From: Ga0077523 sp038324085
GTDB taxonomy: Bacteria; Pseudomonadota; Gammaproteobacteria; Burkholderiales; Ga0077523
DNA length: 64,000 nt
Assembly (NCBI GenBank): GCA_038324085.1
Contig: JBBQHP010000007.1
Span: forward strand, 62,001-126,000
Direction: 5' to 3'
Position 1 is the first letter of the stretch, and the number at the start of each line of letters is the position of its first letter. Position numbers and translations under genes: made by a program. Shown here piece by piece: positions 44,498 through 54,827 of this stretch. The notes below the pieces were generated by a model. It worked only from the letters and a program-made list of their open reading frames with translations. It had not been told where the DNA came from and did no database searches.

Positions 44498-44872
44498 ATG
44501 ACCATTGCCAGCACCACTTCCGCCCTGACCGACAAGGTCATCCAGGGTACAGACAATGCGATCCGGGCCAGCCGGCGCGCAGCCGACGATACGCTGGACC
44601 AGGTTGCGGACGGCGTGGACAGCGTTCGCGCGCAGGCCGCACCTCACATCGACCGGTTGAGCGGCGAAGCCGCGGACCTCGCGCGGCGTGGCATGAAAAA
44701 CGTGCGCGAGCGTGCCGACCAGTTGCGCACCAGCGGGCTGCGCACCTGGGACGACTCCCTCGACTACGTCAAGGACGAGCCGGTCAAGGCGGTGCTGATC
44801 GCTGCGGCCACCGGCGCCCTGATCGTGGCGATCCTGTCGCTCCTTACTCGTTCCGGCAACGCGCGTCGCTGA
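44498..44872 (+). CDS. ElaB/YqjD-like (DUF883) membrane-anchored protein
   Basis: A 124-residue protein with a long amphipathic helical body (VADGVDSVRAQAAPHIDRL; ARRGMKNVRERADQLRTSG) and one C-terminal transmembrane helix (AVLIAAATGALIVAILSLL) ending in a basic tail. This is the layout of E. coli YqjD/ElaB, tail-anchored proteins that bind ribosomes in stationary phase under RpoS control. Here the second half resembles YqjD more than ElaB. It is followed 11 bases later by a YqjE-like gene, as in E. coli. Confidence 0.82.
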   Translation: MTIASTTSALTDKVIQGTDNAIRASRRAADDTLDQVADGVDSVRAQAAPHIDRLSGEAADLARRGMKNVRERADQLRTSGLRTWDDSLDYVKDEPVKAVLIAAATGALIVAILSLLTRSGNARR

Positions 44873-44883
44873 AGGTCGAGGCC

Positions 44884-45267
44884 ATGTTCCGCGCGCTCTT
44901 TCGTATCGCCACGAGCCAACCGCAGCTGCTGGCAGATCACGTCGAGGCATATTCGGAACTCGTTGCGAGCGAAGTGGGATCGGCCGCGGAGCATTGGAAG
45001 CGCCGCGCGGTGCTGCTGCTGATCGGGTACGGCAGCCTCGCGGCAGCCGTGTTCCTGGGTGCGATCGCGCTGATGCTGTGGGCCGCCATCCCCACTGCTT
45101 CGATGAACCAGCCCTGGGTGCTGCTCGCGGTGCCCGTGGTACCGGCAGCCGTGGGTCTGTGGGCCACCATGCGGGCCGAGCTGATGGTGTCCGGCGAAGC
45201 CTTCGGGATGCTGCGTCGACAATGGGCAGCCGACGTGGCGATGTTGCGCGAGGACTCCGGCTCGTGA
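44884..45267 (+). CDS. YqjE-like membrane protein (phage holin superfamily III type)
   Basis: A 127-residue protein: a short soluble start, two membrane spans (VLLLIGYGSLAAAVFLGAIA and WVLLAVPVVPAAVGLWA) and a soluble end. It matches the YqjE family in length, position after a YqjD-like gene and topology. The name 'holin' reflects a database superfamily, not lysis. Its stop overlaps the start of the next gene by four bases (GTGA). Confidence 0.8.
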   Translation: MFRALFRIATSQPQLLADHVEAYSELVASEVGSAAEHWKRRAVLLLIGYGSLAAAVFLGAIALMLWAAIPTASMNQPWVLLAVPVVPAAVGLWATMRAELMVSGEAFGMLRRQWAADVAMLREDSGS

Positions 45268-45824
45268 GTGCGGTCCTCGACGATGGAGCGCGGACCGGGC
45301 CCTCGCCAGGTGCGGGCGATTCGCGCCGCCCCATGTCCGCGAACGAGCGCCTGTCCATCTCGCGCGAACGCATTCGCCGTTTTCTGCACGGGGAAGTGCC
45401 GGAAGGACCCACTCGTCCGGGCCAGCGTGCGGCCTGGGCTCCGGAATGGCTGAAGCGGGTGAGGCAGCACCCGATAGCGGGCACCATTGTCGACACGGTC
45501 CACGACTGGTGGGTGAACCATCCGATCCTCGGTGCCACGCGCATCGCCGGCTTCGCCGCACGCCGGACGATCCGCCCCCTTGCCGATCGGTATCCCTTGC
45601 CGCTGGTCGCCGCAGCGGTCGTGATGGGAGCCCTGCTCTTCTGGGCACGCCCGTGGCGTCTGGTGCTGCGCCGCGCGCTGCTCGTCGGCCTTGCGATGCG
45701 GATCGCCAGGCGCGTGCTCGTGCGCCTTCCCGCCAACGGCGTCGTAGACGCGATGGCCGCGCTGTTCACCTCTAAAGCGGCGCGACGACGTCGCCGCAGC
45801 GACAGCGGAGGATCCCGTCACTGA
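45264..45824 (+). CDS. third gene of the YqjD/YqjE unit, basic membrane protein (YqjK-like position)
   Basis: A protein of about 186 residues from the GTG at 45264, which overlaps the YqjE stop. The first 85 residues are soluble (SANERLSISRERIRRFLHGE) and one to two hydrophobic segments follow (LPLVAAAVVMGALLFWARPW; RALLVGLAMRIARRVLVRL). The tail is strongly basic (SKAARRRRRSDSGG). In E. coli the third gene is YqjK, about half this length, so this is a positional rather than sequence match. A strong terminator follows at 45900. Confidence 0.7.
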   Translation: MSAVLDDGARTGPSPGAGDSRRPMSANERLSISRERIRRFLHGEVPEGPTRPGQRAAWAPEWLKRVRQHPIAGTIVDTVHDWWVNHPILGATRIAGFAARRTIRPLADRYPLPLVAAAVVMGALLFWARPWRLVLRRALLVGLAMRIARRVLVRLPANGVVDAMAALFTSKAARRRRRSDSGGSRH

Positions 45825-45899
45825 ACCTCGCGAAAACCATCCGTCGACCAAGCGGGCATCCCTCCCTCCCCCCGGCTTTCACCTGATTCGACGGATCTT

Positions 45900-45929
45900 G
45901 CGGCACGTCTCGGCGTGCCGCTTTTTTTT
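45900..45929 (+). terminator. factor-independent terminator of the YqjD/YqjE unit
   Basis: An 8-bp stem (GCGGCACG / CGTGCCGC, loop TCTCGG) is followed directly by eight T residues. It closes the operon that began with the DUF1328 gene at 44283. Confidence 0.88.
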
Positions 45930-46045
45930 CCTTGCCGCACCGCAATAGGACGCTTCTTACACGACCGCCTCCGCCGCGCCTACAGATTGGCGCGCCCGGC
46001 GCTCTTACGCTTCGCAACGTCGCAATGAATCTCCGGAGCGCATCC

Positions 46046-46249
46046 ATGAATACCGCCCACCTTGCCTTTGCTGCCCTGCCCGAGCTCGCACTGCTGCGGG
46101 ATCACATGCTCCGTTGCGCAAGCTCGCGCAGCCGGCTGCATCGCCTGCAATGCGTGGCCGAGGCAATCGATGCGTTCCTCGCCCCCCGGTTCGTGACCAC
46201 GTTGACGCTGACACTGGTGATCGTCGCGGGCGCGGCAATGGCGCTTTGA
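46046..46249 (+). CDS. 67-residue membrane protein preceding the glucan synthase
   Basis: A small protein with a polar, Arg-rich N-terminal part (LLRDHMLRCASSRSRLHRLQ) and one C-terminal membrane span (VTTLTLTLVIVAGAAMAL). The ATG at 46046 has a CGGAG site. Another ATG at 46025 is possible. The stop is separated by one base from the GTG of the glucan synthase gene, implying translational coupling. The family is not recognised. It may be an accessory of the glucan synthase, or a leader whose translation sets synthase levels. Confidence 0.6.
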   Translation: MNTAHLAFAALPELALLRDHMLRCASSRSRLHRLQCVAEAIDAFLAPRFVTTLTLTLVIVAGAAMAL

Positions 46250-46250
46250 C

Positions 46251-49200
46251 GTGGTCCGGAACCGCCTGCGGTCGCTGCTTCCCGGAGCCGCGTCCGACAC
46301 GCTGGCATTGCTCGATCCGGCGCGTGGCGAACTCGAGCAACCGATTCGCGCCGAGATCTTCGGAACCGCACGCTTTCAGCAACACGGGCGGAGTCTCGGC
46401 GATTCGCACGCGCAGGTAGACACGCGCCGCTCCACAACTTTCTTCCCGCGTGTACGCGACAACATCGCGGTACTGCGCGAAGCGCATCGCTTCATCGGGC
46501 TTCATGAGCGCACCGGACACCACCTGAGTCCCGCCGGGGAATGGCTGCTCGACAACTTCCATATCGTCGGCGCGCAGTTGAAGGAGATCCACGACGGACT
46601 GCCGCAGCGCTATTTCCGCGACCTACCGGTGCTCGTGGGGGGGCATCTGGCCGGTCTGCCCAGGCTCTACGGGGTGGCCTGGGCCTTCGTCGCCCATACC
46701 GACAGCGCCTTCAACGAGAACCTGCTGGTCTCCTATCTCGACGCCTACCAGGAGACCCGCGAACTGACGCTCGGCGAGCTGTGGGCGCTGCCGACCACGC
46801 TGCGCGTGGTGCTCGTGGAGAATCTGCGTCGACTGGCCGAACGCGTCGCGGCGGCGACGGTCGCGCGCGAACTCGCCAACCTGTGGTGCGATCAGCTGGC
46901 GGGGGGACCGCAGGCGGATCCGCGCCCCATCTACCGGCAACTCGAAGCCCGCGGCATCGCGCGCGTGTTCGCGCTTCAGGTCGCGCAACGTCTGGAACAC
47001 CCGACGGCGGTCCCGTTCGCGCCAACCCATGGACACGTACGCCGATGGCTCATGGAGGTCCTCCCCGACCGCGCCGCCTCCCAGTCGCAGCAGCAGGCGG
47101 AGCAGGCCGCCGACAATCTGAGCGTCAGCAATGCAATCACTTCATTGCGCCTGCTCGGCGATGCGGACTGGCGCGAGCTGATCGGGCGCACCAGCACGTT
47201 GATGCGCCGCATGCAGGAGTCGGCTGCCTATCGCGCGGAACGCGACGACACCCAGGACACCACGCTGCATTCAATCGAGCAACTCGCGCGGCGTTCGTCG
47301 GCAAGCGAAACGACCGTCGCGGACGAACTCTTGAAGCTCATGCAGTCACCCGAGGTTCGGGCCGAAGCCGGGTCGCCGCTGCATTCGCCGCGCTATTGGC
47401 TGAGCGGGCCGGGCAGGCCCGCCCTGCGCCACGCCCTGGGACTGCGCGCACCGCTCCTGCCCGCGTGGAGCCCGATGCGCGCCCGTCTCGCCGTGCCGGC
47501 CTACCTCCTGGTGCTTGCGCTCGCCAGCTTTGCGTTGACCGCGTGGTTTGTCGCGCACCATCGGATCGATCCGAACGCAGGTCTCCTCGAACTGCTGGTG
47601 ATCGGACTGCTCGCGGCACTACCCGCGTCCGAAGCCGTGATCGCGGTCGTGAACCGGCTGATCAGCGAATCGGTGCACCCACGCCGGCTGCCGCGGCTCG
47701 CCTTGAGCGACGGCATTCCTCCGGAGCATCGCGTCCTCGTCGTGATACCGACGCTGCTGACCAGCCCGGCGTCGATCGCCGAACTGGCGGATCGCCTCGA
47801 ACAGCACTACCTGGCCAACCCGGAGCGGCACGCCCAGTTCGCGCTTCTGAGCGACTACACCGACGCCGGTGCGGCACGGATGCATACCGACGCTCCCTTG
47901 CTTGCGGCCGCGGCAGCGGCCCTGAGGGACTTGAACCGACGCCATCCGCCGGAGGCGGACGAGCCCCCGCGTTTTCTGTTGCTCCATCGCGAACGCCGGT
48001 TCAGCGTTTCCGAGCAGCGCTGGATCGGCTGGGAGCGCAAGCGCGGCAAGCTCGAACAGTTGCTTTCCTTCCTGGTCGAAGCCGCCGAGTCCCCGTTCGT
48101 CGACCTGGACGAACTTTCGCGACCGGCCCCGGCGACGCCGCGCGTGGTAACACTGGACAGCGATACGCAACTGCCCCCCGGAAGCCTGCGTGAGCTGGTC
48201 GGGGTCGCCGCACACCCCCTGAATCAGCCGCGACTCGACCCCGAGGGGCGGCGCGTCCTGTCCGGCTTCGGCATCCTCCAGCCCCGCGTGGTGACGCCTT
48301 TGCCCCGGGCAGCCGAAATCACGCCGTTCCACTGGTTGTTCGCCGGGCGGTGCGGGTTGGACCCGTACAGCGCCGCCAGCTCCGAGGTCTACCAGGATCT
48401 GTTCGGCGAAGGCACCTTCACCGGCAAGGGTCTGCTCGACGTGCGCACCATGCATGCGGTGCTGGGCGGCCGGTTGCCGGAAGGACTCGTGCTGAGCCAT
48501 GACCTGCTGGAGGGCGCCATCGCTCGTTGCGGCGGGGTGAGCGACATCGTCGTGATCGAGGAAGCACCGATGCATCCCGATGTCGCAGCGTCCCGGGTGC
48601 ATCGCTGGACGCGCGGCGACTGGCAACTGCTGCCGCTGCTCGCGCACGCGGGTCGCTATGGCATCGGCATCATCAACCGCTGGAAGATGGTCGACAATCT
48701 GCGGCGCTCCCTGGTCGCGCCGCTGTCGTTGCTGCTGCTTGCCTGCGGCCTCGCGGGATGGGGACTGCGGCCCGGTGCGGCGCTGGCACTGATCGGCGCG
48801 GCGTTCGGCGCTGGTCCTCTGCTCGGCGCCGTGGCGGGCATGGCACCGAGCAGGGACGGCATCGCCTTGCGCCATTTCTATCGCGGCGCACTCGCCGATC
48901 TCGCGCGTGCGATCGGCAGCACGTTCTGGCAACTCGCGCAGCTGCTGCAGCACGCGCTGATGAGCCTCGATGCGATCGCGCGCGCGTGCTATCGCATGGC
49001 CGTCAGCCGGCGCGGGCTGTTGCAGTGGACGACTGCCGCCGCGGCCCAGTCGGATGCTCCCACGGATCTGCCCGCCGTCGCCCGCAGGCACACGCGCGAA
49101 CCATTGGTCGGCGTTGCACTGCTGCTGGCGCTGATTGCGTCCGGCTCCCCGACCCCGTTGCTGGCGGGCTTGCTGTGCCTGACCTGGGCGGCGTCGCCGC

Positions 49201-52200
49201 TCTGGACCTGGTGGGCGAGCCGGCCGAGGCGCCTTGCCGGCGCGGCAGCGCTCGCGGCCTCGGACCGTGAGTATCTGCTCGATGTCGCGCGCGAGACCTG
49301 GCGATTGTTCGAACACGGCGTGGGCGCCGAAGACAACGACCTGCCACCCGACAACCTGCAGATCTTTCCGCGACCGATGGTGGCGCATCGCACGTCACCC
49401 ACGAACATCGGGCTGTATCTCGTGACCGCGGCCTGCGCTCGTCAATTCGGCTGGATCGGAACGAACGACCTGCTCGGGCGCTACGAGCGCACCCTCGAAG
49501 CACTCGGACGACTGGCGCGCCACCGCGGGCATTTCCTCAACTGGTACGACACGTCCTCGTTGCAACCGCTGGCGCCGGCGTATGTCTCGACCGTGGACAG
49601 CGGCAATCTCTGCGGCTGCCTGGTCACGACCGCGCAGGCCTGCGAGGCGCTCGCGGGCACGCCGTTCGCCGAGGGCGCCGGGCGCGCCGCGGTGGCGGCG
49701 TCGCGGCGCCGACTGGCACAGTTTGGCCCCGACCGCGACGCACTCCCCGCGCACGGCGCAATCGCTACCGTGCTGTCGATCGACGATCCGCTCGCGTCGC
49801 TGCGCTCCAACCATGCCGAGTTCGCAGCGCTCGTTGCGAGCGCCAGCGCCGAGCTGCCTTCCTGGTCGAGCGGTCTCGTCGGGCGCGCCACCGACGCCGG
49901 CGCGACGGTCAAGCCAGCGATCACCGAACTGGTGCGCGATCACCTCACGATCCTCCAGTCGATCGCACGTGACTTTGCCGGCGATCAGGCCGGGGCCAGC
50001 CGCCGCCTGCTCGCGCTGTCTGCCGCATTCCGGAGCATCGCGGAGGCGGCAGAGTTCGGCTTTCTGTTCAATCGGCGCAGGCGCCTGTTCCACATCGGCT
50101 ACCGGGTCCAGGATGCCCAGCTCGATTCCAGCCTGTACGACCTGCTCGCGTCCGAATCCCGGCTTGCCAGTCTGTGGGCGATCGCAAAAGGCGACGTCCC
50201 CGTCGCGCACTGGGCCGCGCTCGGGCGGCCCTATTTCTGTGACGGCAGCCAGGCCGGCCTGCGGTCGTGGTCGGGGTCGATGTTCGAGTACCTCATGCCC
50301 ACGCTTCTTCTCGATGAACCCGACGGCAGTGCGCTGGCTGGCGCGGCAACAACCGCGGTGCGCGCCCAGATAGCGTTCGGGCAGGAGCGTGGCGTTCCCT
50401 GGGGCATCTCCGAATCGGCTTACGCCGCGAGTGACCAGACGCTTGCGTATCAATATTCGCCGCAGGGCGTACCCTTGCTCGCACTGCGGCGCACCCCGGC
50501 GGACGAACTCGTCATCGCACCTTATGCGACTGCGCTTGCGACGCTGGTCGACCCGCTCGCGGCCGTCGCCAATCTGCGCCGGCTCGAAGGATTGCACGCC
50601 CGCGACTGCGCCGGGTTCATCGAGGCTCTCGACTACACGCCGGAGCGTCACACGGGCACGGGTGCCGGCACGCACGTCGCCACGTTCATGGCCCACCACC
50701 AGGGCATGACGATTCTGGCGCTGGCCGATGTGCTGCTCGATGCGGCGCCGCGACGCTGGGCGATGAGCGAAACCCGGTTGCGCGCGGTCGCGTCGCTCCT
50801 GCAGGAACGCGTGCCGCGCGAAATCTCCCTCCTGGTGGAGCCGCCGCCCGCGCTGAGCGTCGGAGACCGGCGCCAGAGAGCACCCGGCCTGTCGCGCAGC
50901 ATCGTTCCCGGCACGTCCGTGCTGCAGCCGACACACCTGCTGTCCAATGGACGCTACAGCGTCGCACTGCGAGCCAACGGCGCCGGCTGGAGCCGCTTCG
51001 GGCCGGCCTTCGTCACGCGCTGGCGCGACGACGCTCTGCGCGACTGTTACGGCAGCTTCTTCTACCTTCGTCGCCAGCCCGCGGATCAGCCCGTCTCCCT
51101 GACCCAGCATCCGGCGCCTGACTCGCGCGCCCACTACGAGGCGGCATTCCACAGCGACCGGGTCTGCCTCGAAGCCCATTGGCCGGATCTGCACGCGCAA
51201 TGCCTGGTCTGGGTGAGTCCCGAGGACGACATCGAATTGCGCCGGATCGAACTGAGCAACCGGACCGATCAGCCGATCGACGTCGAATTGATGTCCGCTT
51301 TCGAAGTGTCGCTCTCCGATGCGCGCGCCGATGAAGCCCATCCGGCATTCGCCAATCTGTTCGTGCGCGCGCAATGGGACGCCGGCAATCGCGCGCTGTA
51401 TCTCGAACGCAAGCCGCGCCTCGCGACCGAGCAGGGACTGCACGCAGTCCATTTCGTGGCGGTGGCGGATCGCCACGTCGGCACCGTGCGCGTGCAGGCC
51501 GATCGCGCGCGCTGGCTGGGACGACAGCGCGACGCAGCCCACCCGCTCGCGCGCTACGACGCCGCGCCGCCGGACGGCGCGGCGGCCGAGACCGGGCTCG
51601 ATCCGGTCGCCGCGCTGTCGCTCACGCTTCGGGTGCCGGCGCACGGCATCGCGCGCTTCACCGTTGCAACCGCTGCCGCGACCACGCGTGCGAGTCTGGA
51701 AGCACTGGTGGACCGGTATCGCGAGCGGTCCGTTGTCGATCGATCGTCACTGATGTCGGCCACCCTCGCCGGCATCCGGCTGCGCGAACTGCGCATCAGC
51801 GCCACCAACCTTGCGACGATCCAGACGCTCGCGACCACGCTCGTCCTGTTGTTGTCGCGCCCCCTCGGGTCCGGGGACACCGCCGGTTTCGACCGGCGCG
51901 CACTGTGGCGCTTCGGTATCTCGGGCGACCGACCGATCATCCTCGTGAACGCCGCGACCGTTCAGGGGGTCGGTCTGATCCGTGTCCTGGGCCAGGCCTT
52001 GCAGCTCTGGACCTGGGGCGGCATCGAATGTGACCTCGTGGTCCTGAACGGCGAGCCTGCGTCCTACCTGATGCCGCTCGATCGCGAACTCGCGGCGATC
52101 AGCGAGCGCTTCGCGGCCGAGACCAATGCGTCGATCCCGGCCACGCGCGCGTGTGCATTGCACCTCCTGCGCGCTGCGGACGTATCGCCGGAAGAACGCG

Positions 52201-54827
52201 CCACCTTCGAATCGCTAGCCCGTGTCCATCTGAATGCGGACGGTCGCCCGCTGGCGCAGCACGTCCAGGATCTGGTCGAATGGCACGATGCCGCGCTCGA
52301 TCAGCGCATGGAGCACGCGGGAGCGGTGCTGCCGGCAGCGCCGCATGCGGTGCCGCTTCTGCCTCCGCAAACGAGCTTCGGCGAGGACGGTTCAAGCTTT
52401 CGTTTCGAAGTGGATGCAGCCCGCAAACCAGCGCGACCCTGGGTCAATATTCTGTCGAACCCGACGTTCGGGGCACAGGTATCGGAATCAGGCGCCGGCT
52501 TCACCTGGGCAGGCAACAGCCGTTTGCATCAGCTCACGCCCTGGTCCAACGACCCGGTGGTGGATCCGGCCGGCGAGCTGTTCCTCGTTCAGGACATGGG
52601 CACGCGCGAAGTCCGCAATGTCGCCGCCGGGGCCGGCGCTTCGGCGAGCGTCTACCGCATCGAGCACCTGCAAGGCGCAACCAGCATCGGACACATTCGC
52701 GGCGACGTGGAAGTGCAGGCGACGTGGTGCATCGACGATGAGCACGCGATAAAACAGGTGCACATCCAGCTGACCAATCGCGGCAGCCGCCCGCAACGCC
52801 TGCGCGTGATCGGCCTGGTCGAATGGATCATGGGCGGGGGAAGAGTCGACCGCCAGTCGGTGAGGACCGACTGCGGTGTGCGTGAGATCACGCTTCAGAC
52901 CATCGATCCACCGGTGCTGACAGCAACGCAGCGCGACGGCCACGGCGGCTTCGGCGGGGCCACTGCGTTCCTGACCCTGCGTCGCAGCGTCGGGGAGGAC
53001 GTGGATTCGACGGAGTGGACCTGTGACCGCCGCGAGTTCTTCGATGCGCGCGGCCGTGTAAGCGTGCCTGATCACTTCGGCGAGCGCACCGGCGCGGGAC
53101 TCGATCCCTGTGCCGCATTGTCCACGGTGCTGGCCCTCGCGCCGGGCGCCAGTGCGGAATGCACTTTCCTCCTGGGTCACGCGGGCGACGCCGTGGCAGC
53201 GCTCGCCTTGGCGCGCAACGCGTCGGCAGTCGCCCCGTCGGTGCGTTTGCGCAAGGTCCGCGAACACTGGAACGATCTGCTGAACGGCATCTCGGTGCGC
53301 ACGCCTGATCCGCTGTTCGACGCCCTGGTCAATCGGTGGCTGCTCTACCAGACCATTGCCTGCCGCATGTGGGCGCGCGCCGGCTTCTACCAGGCCGGGG
53401 GCGCATTCGGATTCCGTGACCAGTTGCAGGACGCGATGGCGCTCGCGGTGACGGTGCCCTCGTTGCTGCGCCGGCAGATCCTGCTCGCCGCATCGCGGCA
53501 ATTCCCGGAAGGCGACGTCCAGCACTGGTGGCACGAACCGACGGGCGCCGGCGTGCGAACGCATTTTTCCGACGACCTGCTGTGGTTGCCGCATGCGACC
53601 GTGCACTACCTCGACTGCACCGTCGATGACACGGTACTGGACGAGGTGGTGCCGTTCCTCGACGGCGAGCCGATTCCACCCGGGGCCGAGGACGCGTATT
53701 TCGTCCCGACCGTGAGCACGCGCAGCGCGACGGTGTACGAACATTGCGCCCTCGCGATCGATCGCAGTCTCGCCGTGGGGGTGCACGGCCTGCCGCTGAT
53801 GGGAACGGGCGACTGGAACGACGGCATGAACCGCGTCGGCCACGAAGGCCGGGGCGAGTCGGTCTGGCTCGCCTGGTTTCTCTGCCGGCTGGTCGCGGAC
53901 TTCGCGCCGGTGGCGGAACGCCGTGACGATCGCGCGCGCGCCAATCGCTGGCGCGAGTCGGCGCGCGGTTGGCGCGGGGCCCTGGGTCGCAGCGCGTGGG
54001 ACGGCGAATGGTTCATGCGCGCTTTCTTCGACGACGGTTCGGCGCTCGGCTCGAAGCGCAATGACGAATGCCGCATCGACCTCATCGCCCAGGCCTGGTC
54101 GGTGCTCTCGGGGGCAGCACCACGACGGCAGCAGGAAACCGCCATGAATTCCGTCGAGCGCCTGCTCGTGGATCCGGCCGCCGGACTCGTGCGACTGCTC
54201 GATCCGCCTCTAGCGCAGTCCATTCCCAGCGCCGGCTATATACAGGCGTACCCGCCTGGCGTGCGCGAGAACGGCGGCCAGTATTCCCACGCGGGCGTGT
54301 GGGCGCTGATGGCGCAAGCAGAGCTCGGACATGCCGATGCCGCCTGGCGCATGTTCCAGATGCTGAGCCCGGCGCACCGCACGCGCGGGCCGCGCGGCAC
54401 CGCCTACGAACTCGAACCGTACGTGATGGCCGGTGACGTTTATTCACAACCCCCTTATGTCGGTCGGGGGGGCTGGAGTTGGTACACCGGTTCAGCGGCA
54501 TGGATGCATCGCGCCGCCATCGAATCGATCGCGGGTCTGGAAGTGAACGGCGACCGCGTGCGGCTGTCCCCGCGACTCCCGTCGCATTGGCCGGGCATGG
54601 TGCTCACGCTCAAGCGCGAGCGGCGCTTGCACGAATTCGTCCTCTGCAACGGCGTGGACGGCCCCGAACATGCGGCCGCACTGTCCCGGGGTGCGCAACC
54701 GCTGGCGGTCGGGGCATGGCTCTCGCTGGCCGACACGTCCGCGGCCAGTCTTCACGTGGTCGCGGGGCTCCCGGCAGCGAGTGCGGATGCCGCGGAAGCA
54801 GCCCGACTGCGTCAGCCCGTCCACTGA
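46251..54827 (+). CDS. ndvB: cyclic beta-1,2-glucan synthase (NdvB/Cgs type)
   Basis: A 2858-residue inner-membrane enzyme that initiates, elongates and cyclises beta-1,2-glucan from UDP-glucose for the periplasm. It has an N-terminal soluble part, membrane spans near residues 412-460, a GT84 glycosyltransferase core with the LDSDTQ motif (Asp636/Asp638), further spans near 820-900, a DUF3131-like region and a C-terminal GH94 phosphorylase-like domain with GTGDWNDGMN (Asp2521/Asp2524). Length agrees with Brucella and rhizobial Cgs (about 2830-2870). The start is a GTG one base after the preceding small gene's stop. Periplasmic glucans act in osmotic adaptation. Confidence 0.93.
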   Translation: MVRNRLRSLLPGAASDTLALLDPARGELEQPIRAEIFGTARFQQHGRSLGDSHAQVDTRRSTTFFPRVRDNIAVLREAHRFIGLHERTGHHLSPAGEWLLDNFHIVGAQLKEIHDGLPQRYFRDLPVLVGGHLAGLPRLYGVAWAFVAHTDSAFNENLLVSYLDAYQETRELTLGELWALPTTLRVVLVENLRRLAERVAAATVARELANLWCDQLAGGPQADPRPIYRQLEARGIARVFALQVAQRLEHPTAVPFAPTHGHVRRWLMEVLPDRAASQSQQQAEQAADNLSVSNAITSLRLLGDADWRELIGRTSTLMRRMQESAAYRAERDDTQDTTLHSIEQLARRSSASETTVADELLKLMQSPEVRAEAGSPLHSPRYWLSGPGRPALRHALGLRAPLLPAWSPMRARLAVPAYLLVLALASFALTAWFVAHHRIDPNAGLLELLVIGLLAALPASEAVIAVVNRLISESVHPRRLPRLALSDGIPPEHRVLVVIPTLLTSPASIAELADRLEQHYLANPERHAQFALLSDYTDAGAARMHTDAPLLAAAAAALRDLNRRHPPEADEPPRFLLLHRERRFSVSEQRWIGWERKRGKLEQLLSFLVEAAESPFVDLDELSRPAPATPRVVTLDSDTQLPPGSLRELVGVAAHPLNQPRLDPEGRRVLSGFGILQPRVVTPLPRAAEITPFHWLFAGRCGLDPYSAASSEVYQDLFGEGTFTGKGLLDVRTMHAVLGGRLPEGLVLSHDLLEGAIARCGGVSDIVVIEEAPMHPDVAASRVHRWTRGDWQLLPLLAHAGRYGIGIINRWKMVDNLRRSLVAPLSLLLLACGLAGWGLRPGAALALIGAAFGAGPLLGAVAGMAPSRDGIALRHFYRGALADLARAIGSTFWQLAQLLQHALMSLDAIARACYRMAVSRRGLLQWTTAAAAQSDAPTDLPAVARRHTREPLVGVALLLALIASGSPTPLLAGLLCLTWAASPLWTWWASRPRRLAGAAALAASDREYLLDVARETWRLFEHGVGAEDNDLPPDNLQIFPRPMVAHRTSPTNIGLYLVTAACARQFGWIGTNDLLGRYERTLEALGRLARHRGHFLNWYDTSSLQPLAPAYVSTVDSGNLCGCLVTTAQACEALAGTPFAEGAGRAAVAASRRRLAQFGPDRDALPAHGAIATVLSIDDPLASLRSNHAEFAALVASASAELPSWSSGLVGRATDAGATVKPAITELVRDHLTILQSIARDFAGDQAGASRRLLALSAAFRSIAEAAEFGFLFNRRRRLFHIGYRVQDAQLDSSLYDLLASESRLASLWAIAKGDVPVAHWAALGRPYFCDGSQAGLRSWSGSMFEYLMPTLLLDEPDGSALAGAATTAVRAQIAFGQERGVPWGISESAYAASDQTLAYQYSPQGVPLLALRRTPADELVIAPYATALATLVDPLAAVANLRRLEGLHARDCAGFIEALDYTPERHTGTGAGTHVATFMAHHQGMTILALADVLLDAAPRRWAMSETRLRAVASLLQERVPREISLLVEPPPALSVGDRRQRAPGLSRSIVPGTSVLQPTHLLSNGRYSVALRANGAGWSRFGPAFVTRWRDDALRDCYGSFFYLRRQPADQPVSLTQHPAPDSRAHYEAAFHSDRVCLEAHWPDLHAQCLVWVSPEDDIELRRIELSNRTDQPIDVELMSAFEVSLSDARADEAHPAFANLFVRAQWDAGNRALYLERKPRLATEQGLHAVHFVAVADRHVGTVRVQADRARWLGRQRDAAHPLARYDAAPPDGAAAETGLDPVAALSLTLRVPAHGIARFTVATAAATTRASLEALVDRYRERSVVDRSSLMSATLAGIRLRELRISATNLATIQTLATTLVLLLSRPLGSGDTAGFDRRALWRFGISGDRPIILVNAATVQGVGLIRVLGQALQLWTWGGIECDLVVLNGEPASYLMPLDRELAAISERFAAETNASIPATRACALHLLRAADVSPEERATFESLARVHLNADGRPLAQHVQDLVEWHDAALDQRMEHAGAVLPAAPHAVPLLPPQTSFGEDGSSFRFEVDAARKPARPWVNILSNPTFGAQVSESGAGFTWAGNSRLHQLTPWSNDPVVDPAGELFLVQDMGTREVRNVAAGAGASASVYRIEHLQGATSIGHIRGDVEVQATWCIDDEHAIKQVHIQLTNRGSRPQRLRVIGLVEWIMGGGRVDRQSVRTDCGVREITLQTIDPPVLTATQRDGHGGFGGATAFLTLRRSVGEDVDSTEWTCDRREFFDARGRVSVPDHFGERTGAGLDPCAALSTVLALAPGASAECTFLLGHAGDAVAALALARNASAVAPSVRLRKVREHWNDLLNGISVRTPDPLFDALVNRWLLYQTIACRMWARAGFYQAGGAFGFRDQLQDAMALAVTVPSLLRRQILLAASRQFPEGDVQHWWHEPTGAGVRTHFSDDLLWLPHATVHYLDCTVDDTVLDEVVPFLDGEPIPPGAEDAYFVPTVSTRSATVYEHCALAIDRSLAVGVHGLPLMGTGDWNDGMNRVGHEGRGESVWLAWFLCRLVADFAPVAERRDDRARANRWRESARGWRGALGRSAWDGEWFMRAFFDDGSALGSKRNDECRIDLIAQAWSVLSGAAPRRQQETAMNSVERLLVDPAAGLVRLLDPPLAQSIPSAGYIQAYPPGVRENGGQYSHAGVWALMAQAELGHADAAWRMFQMLSPAHRTRGPRGTAYELEPYVMAGDVYSQPPYVGRGGWSWYTGSAAWMHRAAIESIAGLEVNGDRVRLSPRLPSHWPGMVLTLKRERRLHEFVLCNGVDGPEHAAALSRGAQPLAVGAWLSLADTSAASLHVVAGLPAASADAAEAARLRQPVH

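Noticed and set aside
47619..49388. 589-codon open frame on the minus strand
   Set aside because: Antisense to the glucan synthase, with Gln/Arg/His-rich composition typical of shadows of high-GC genes.
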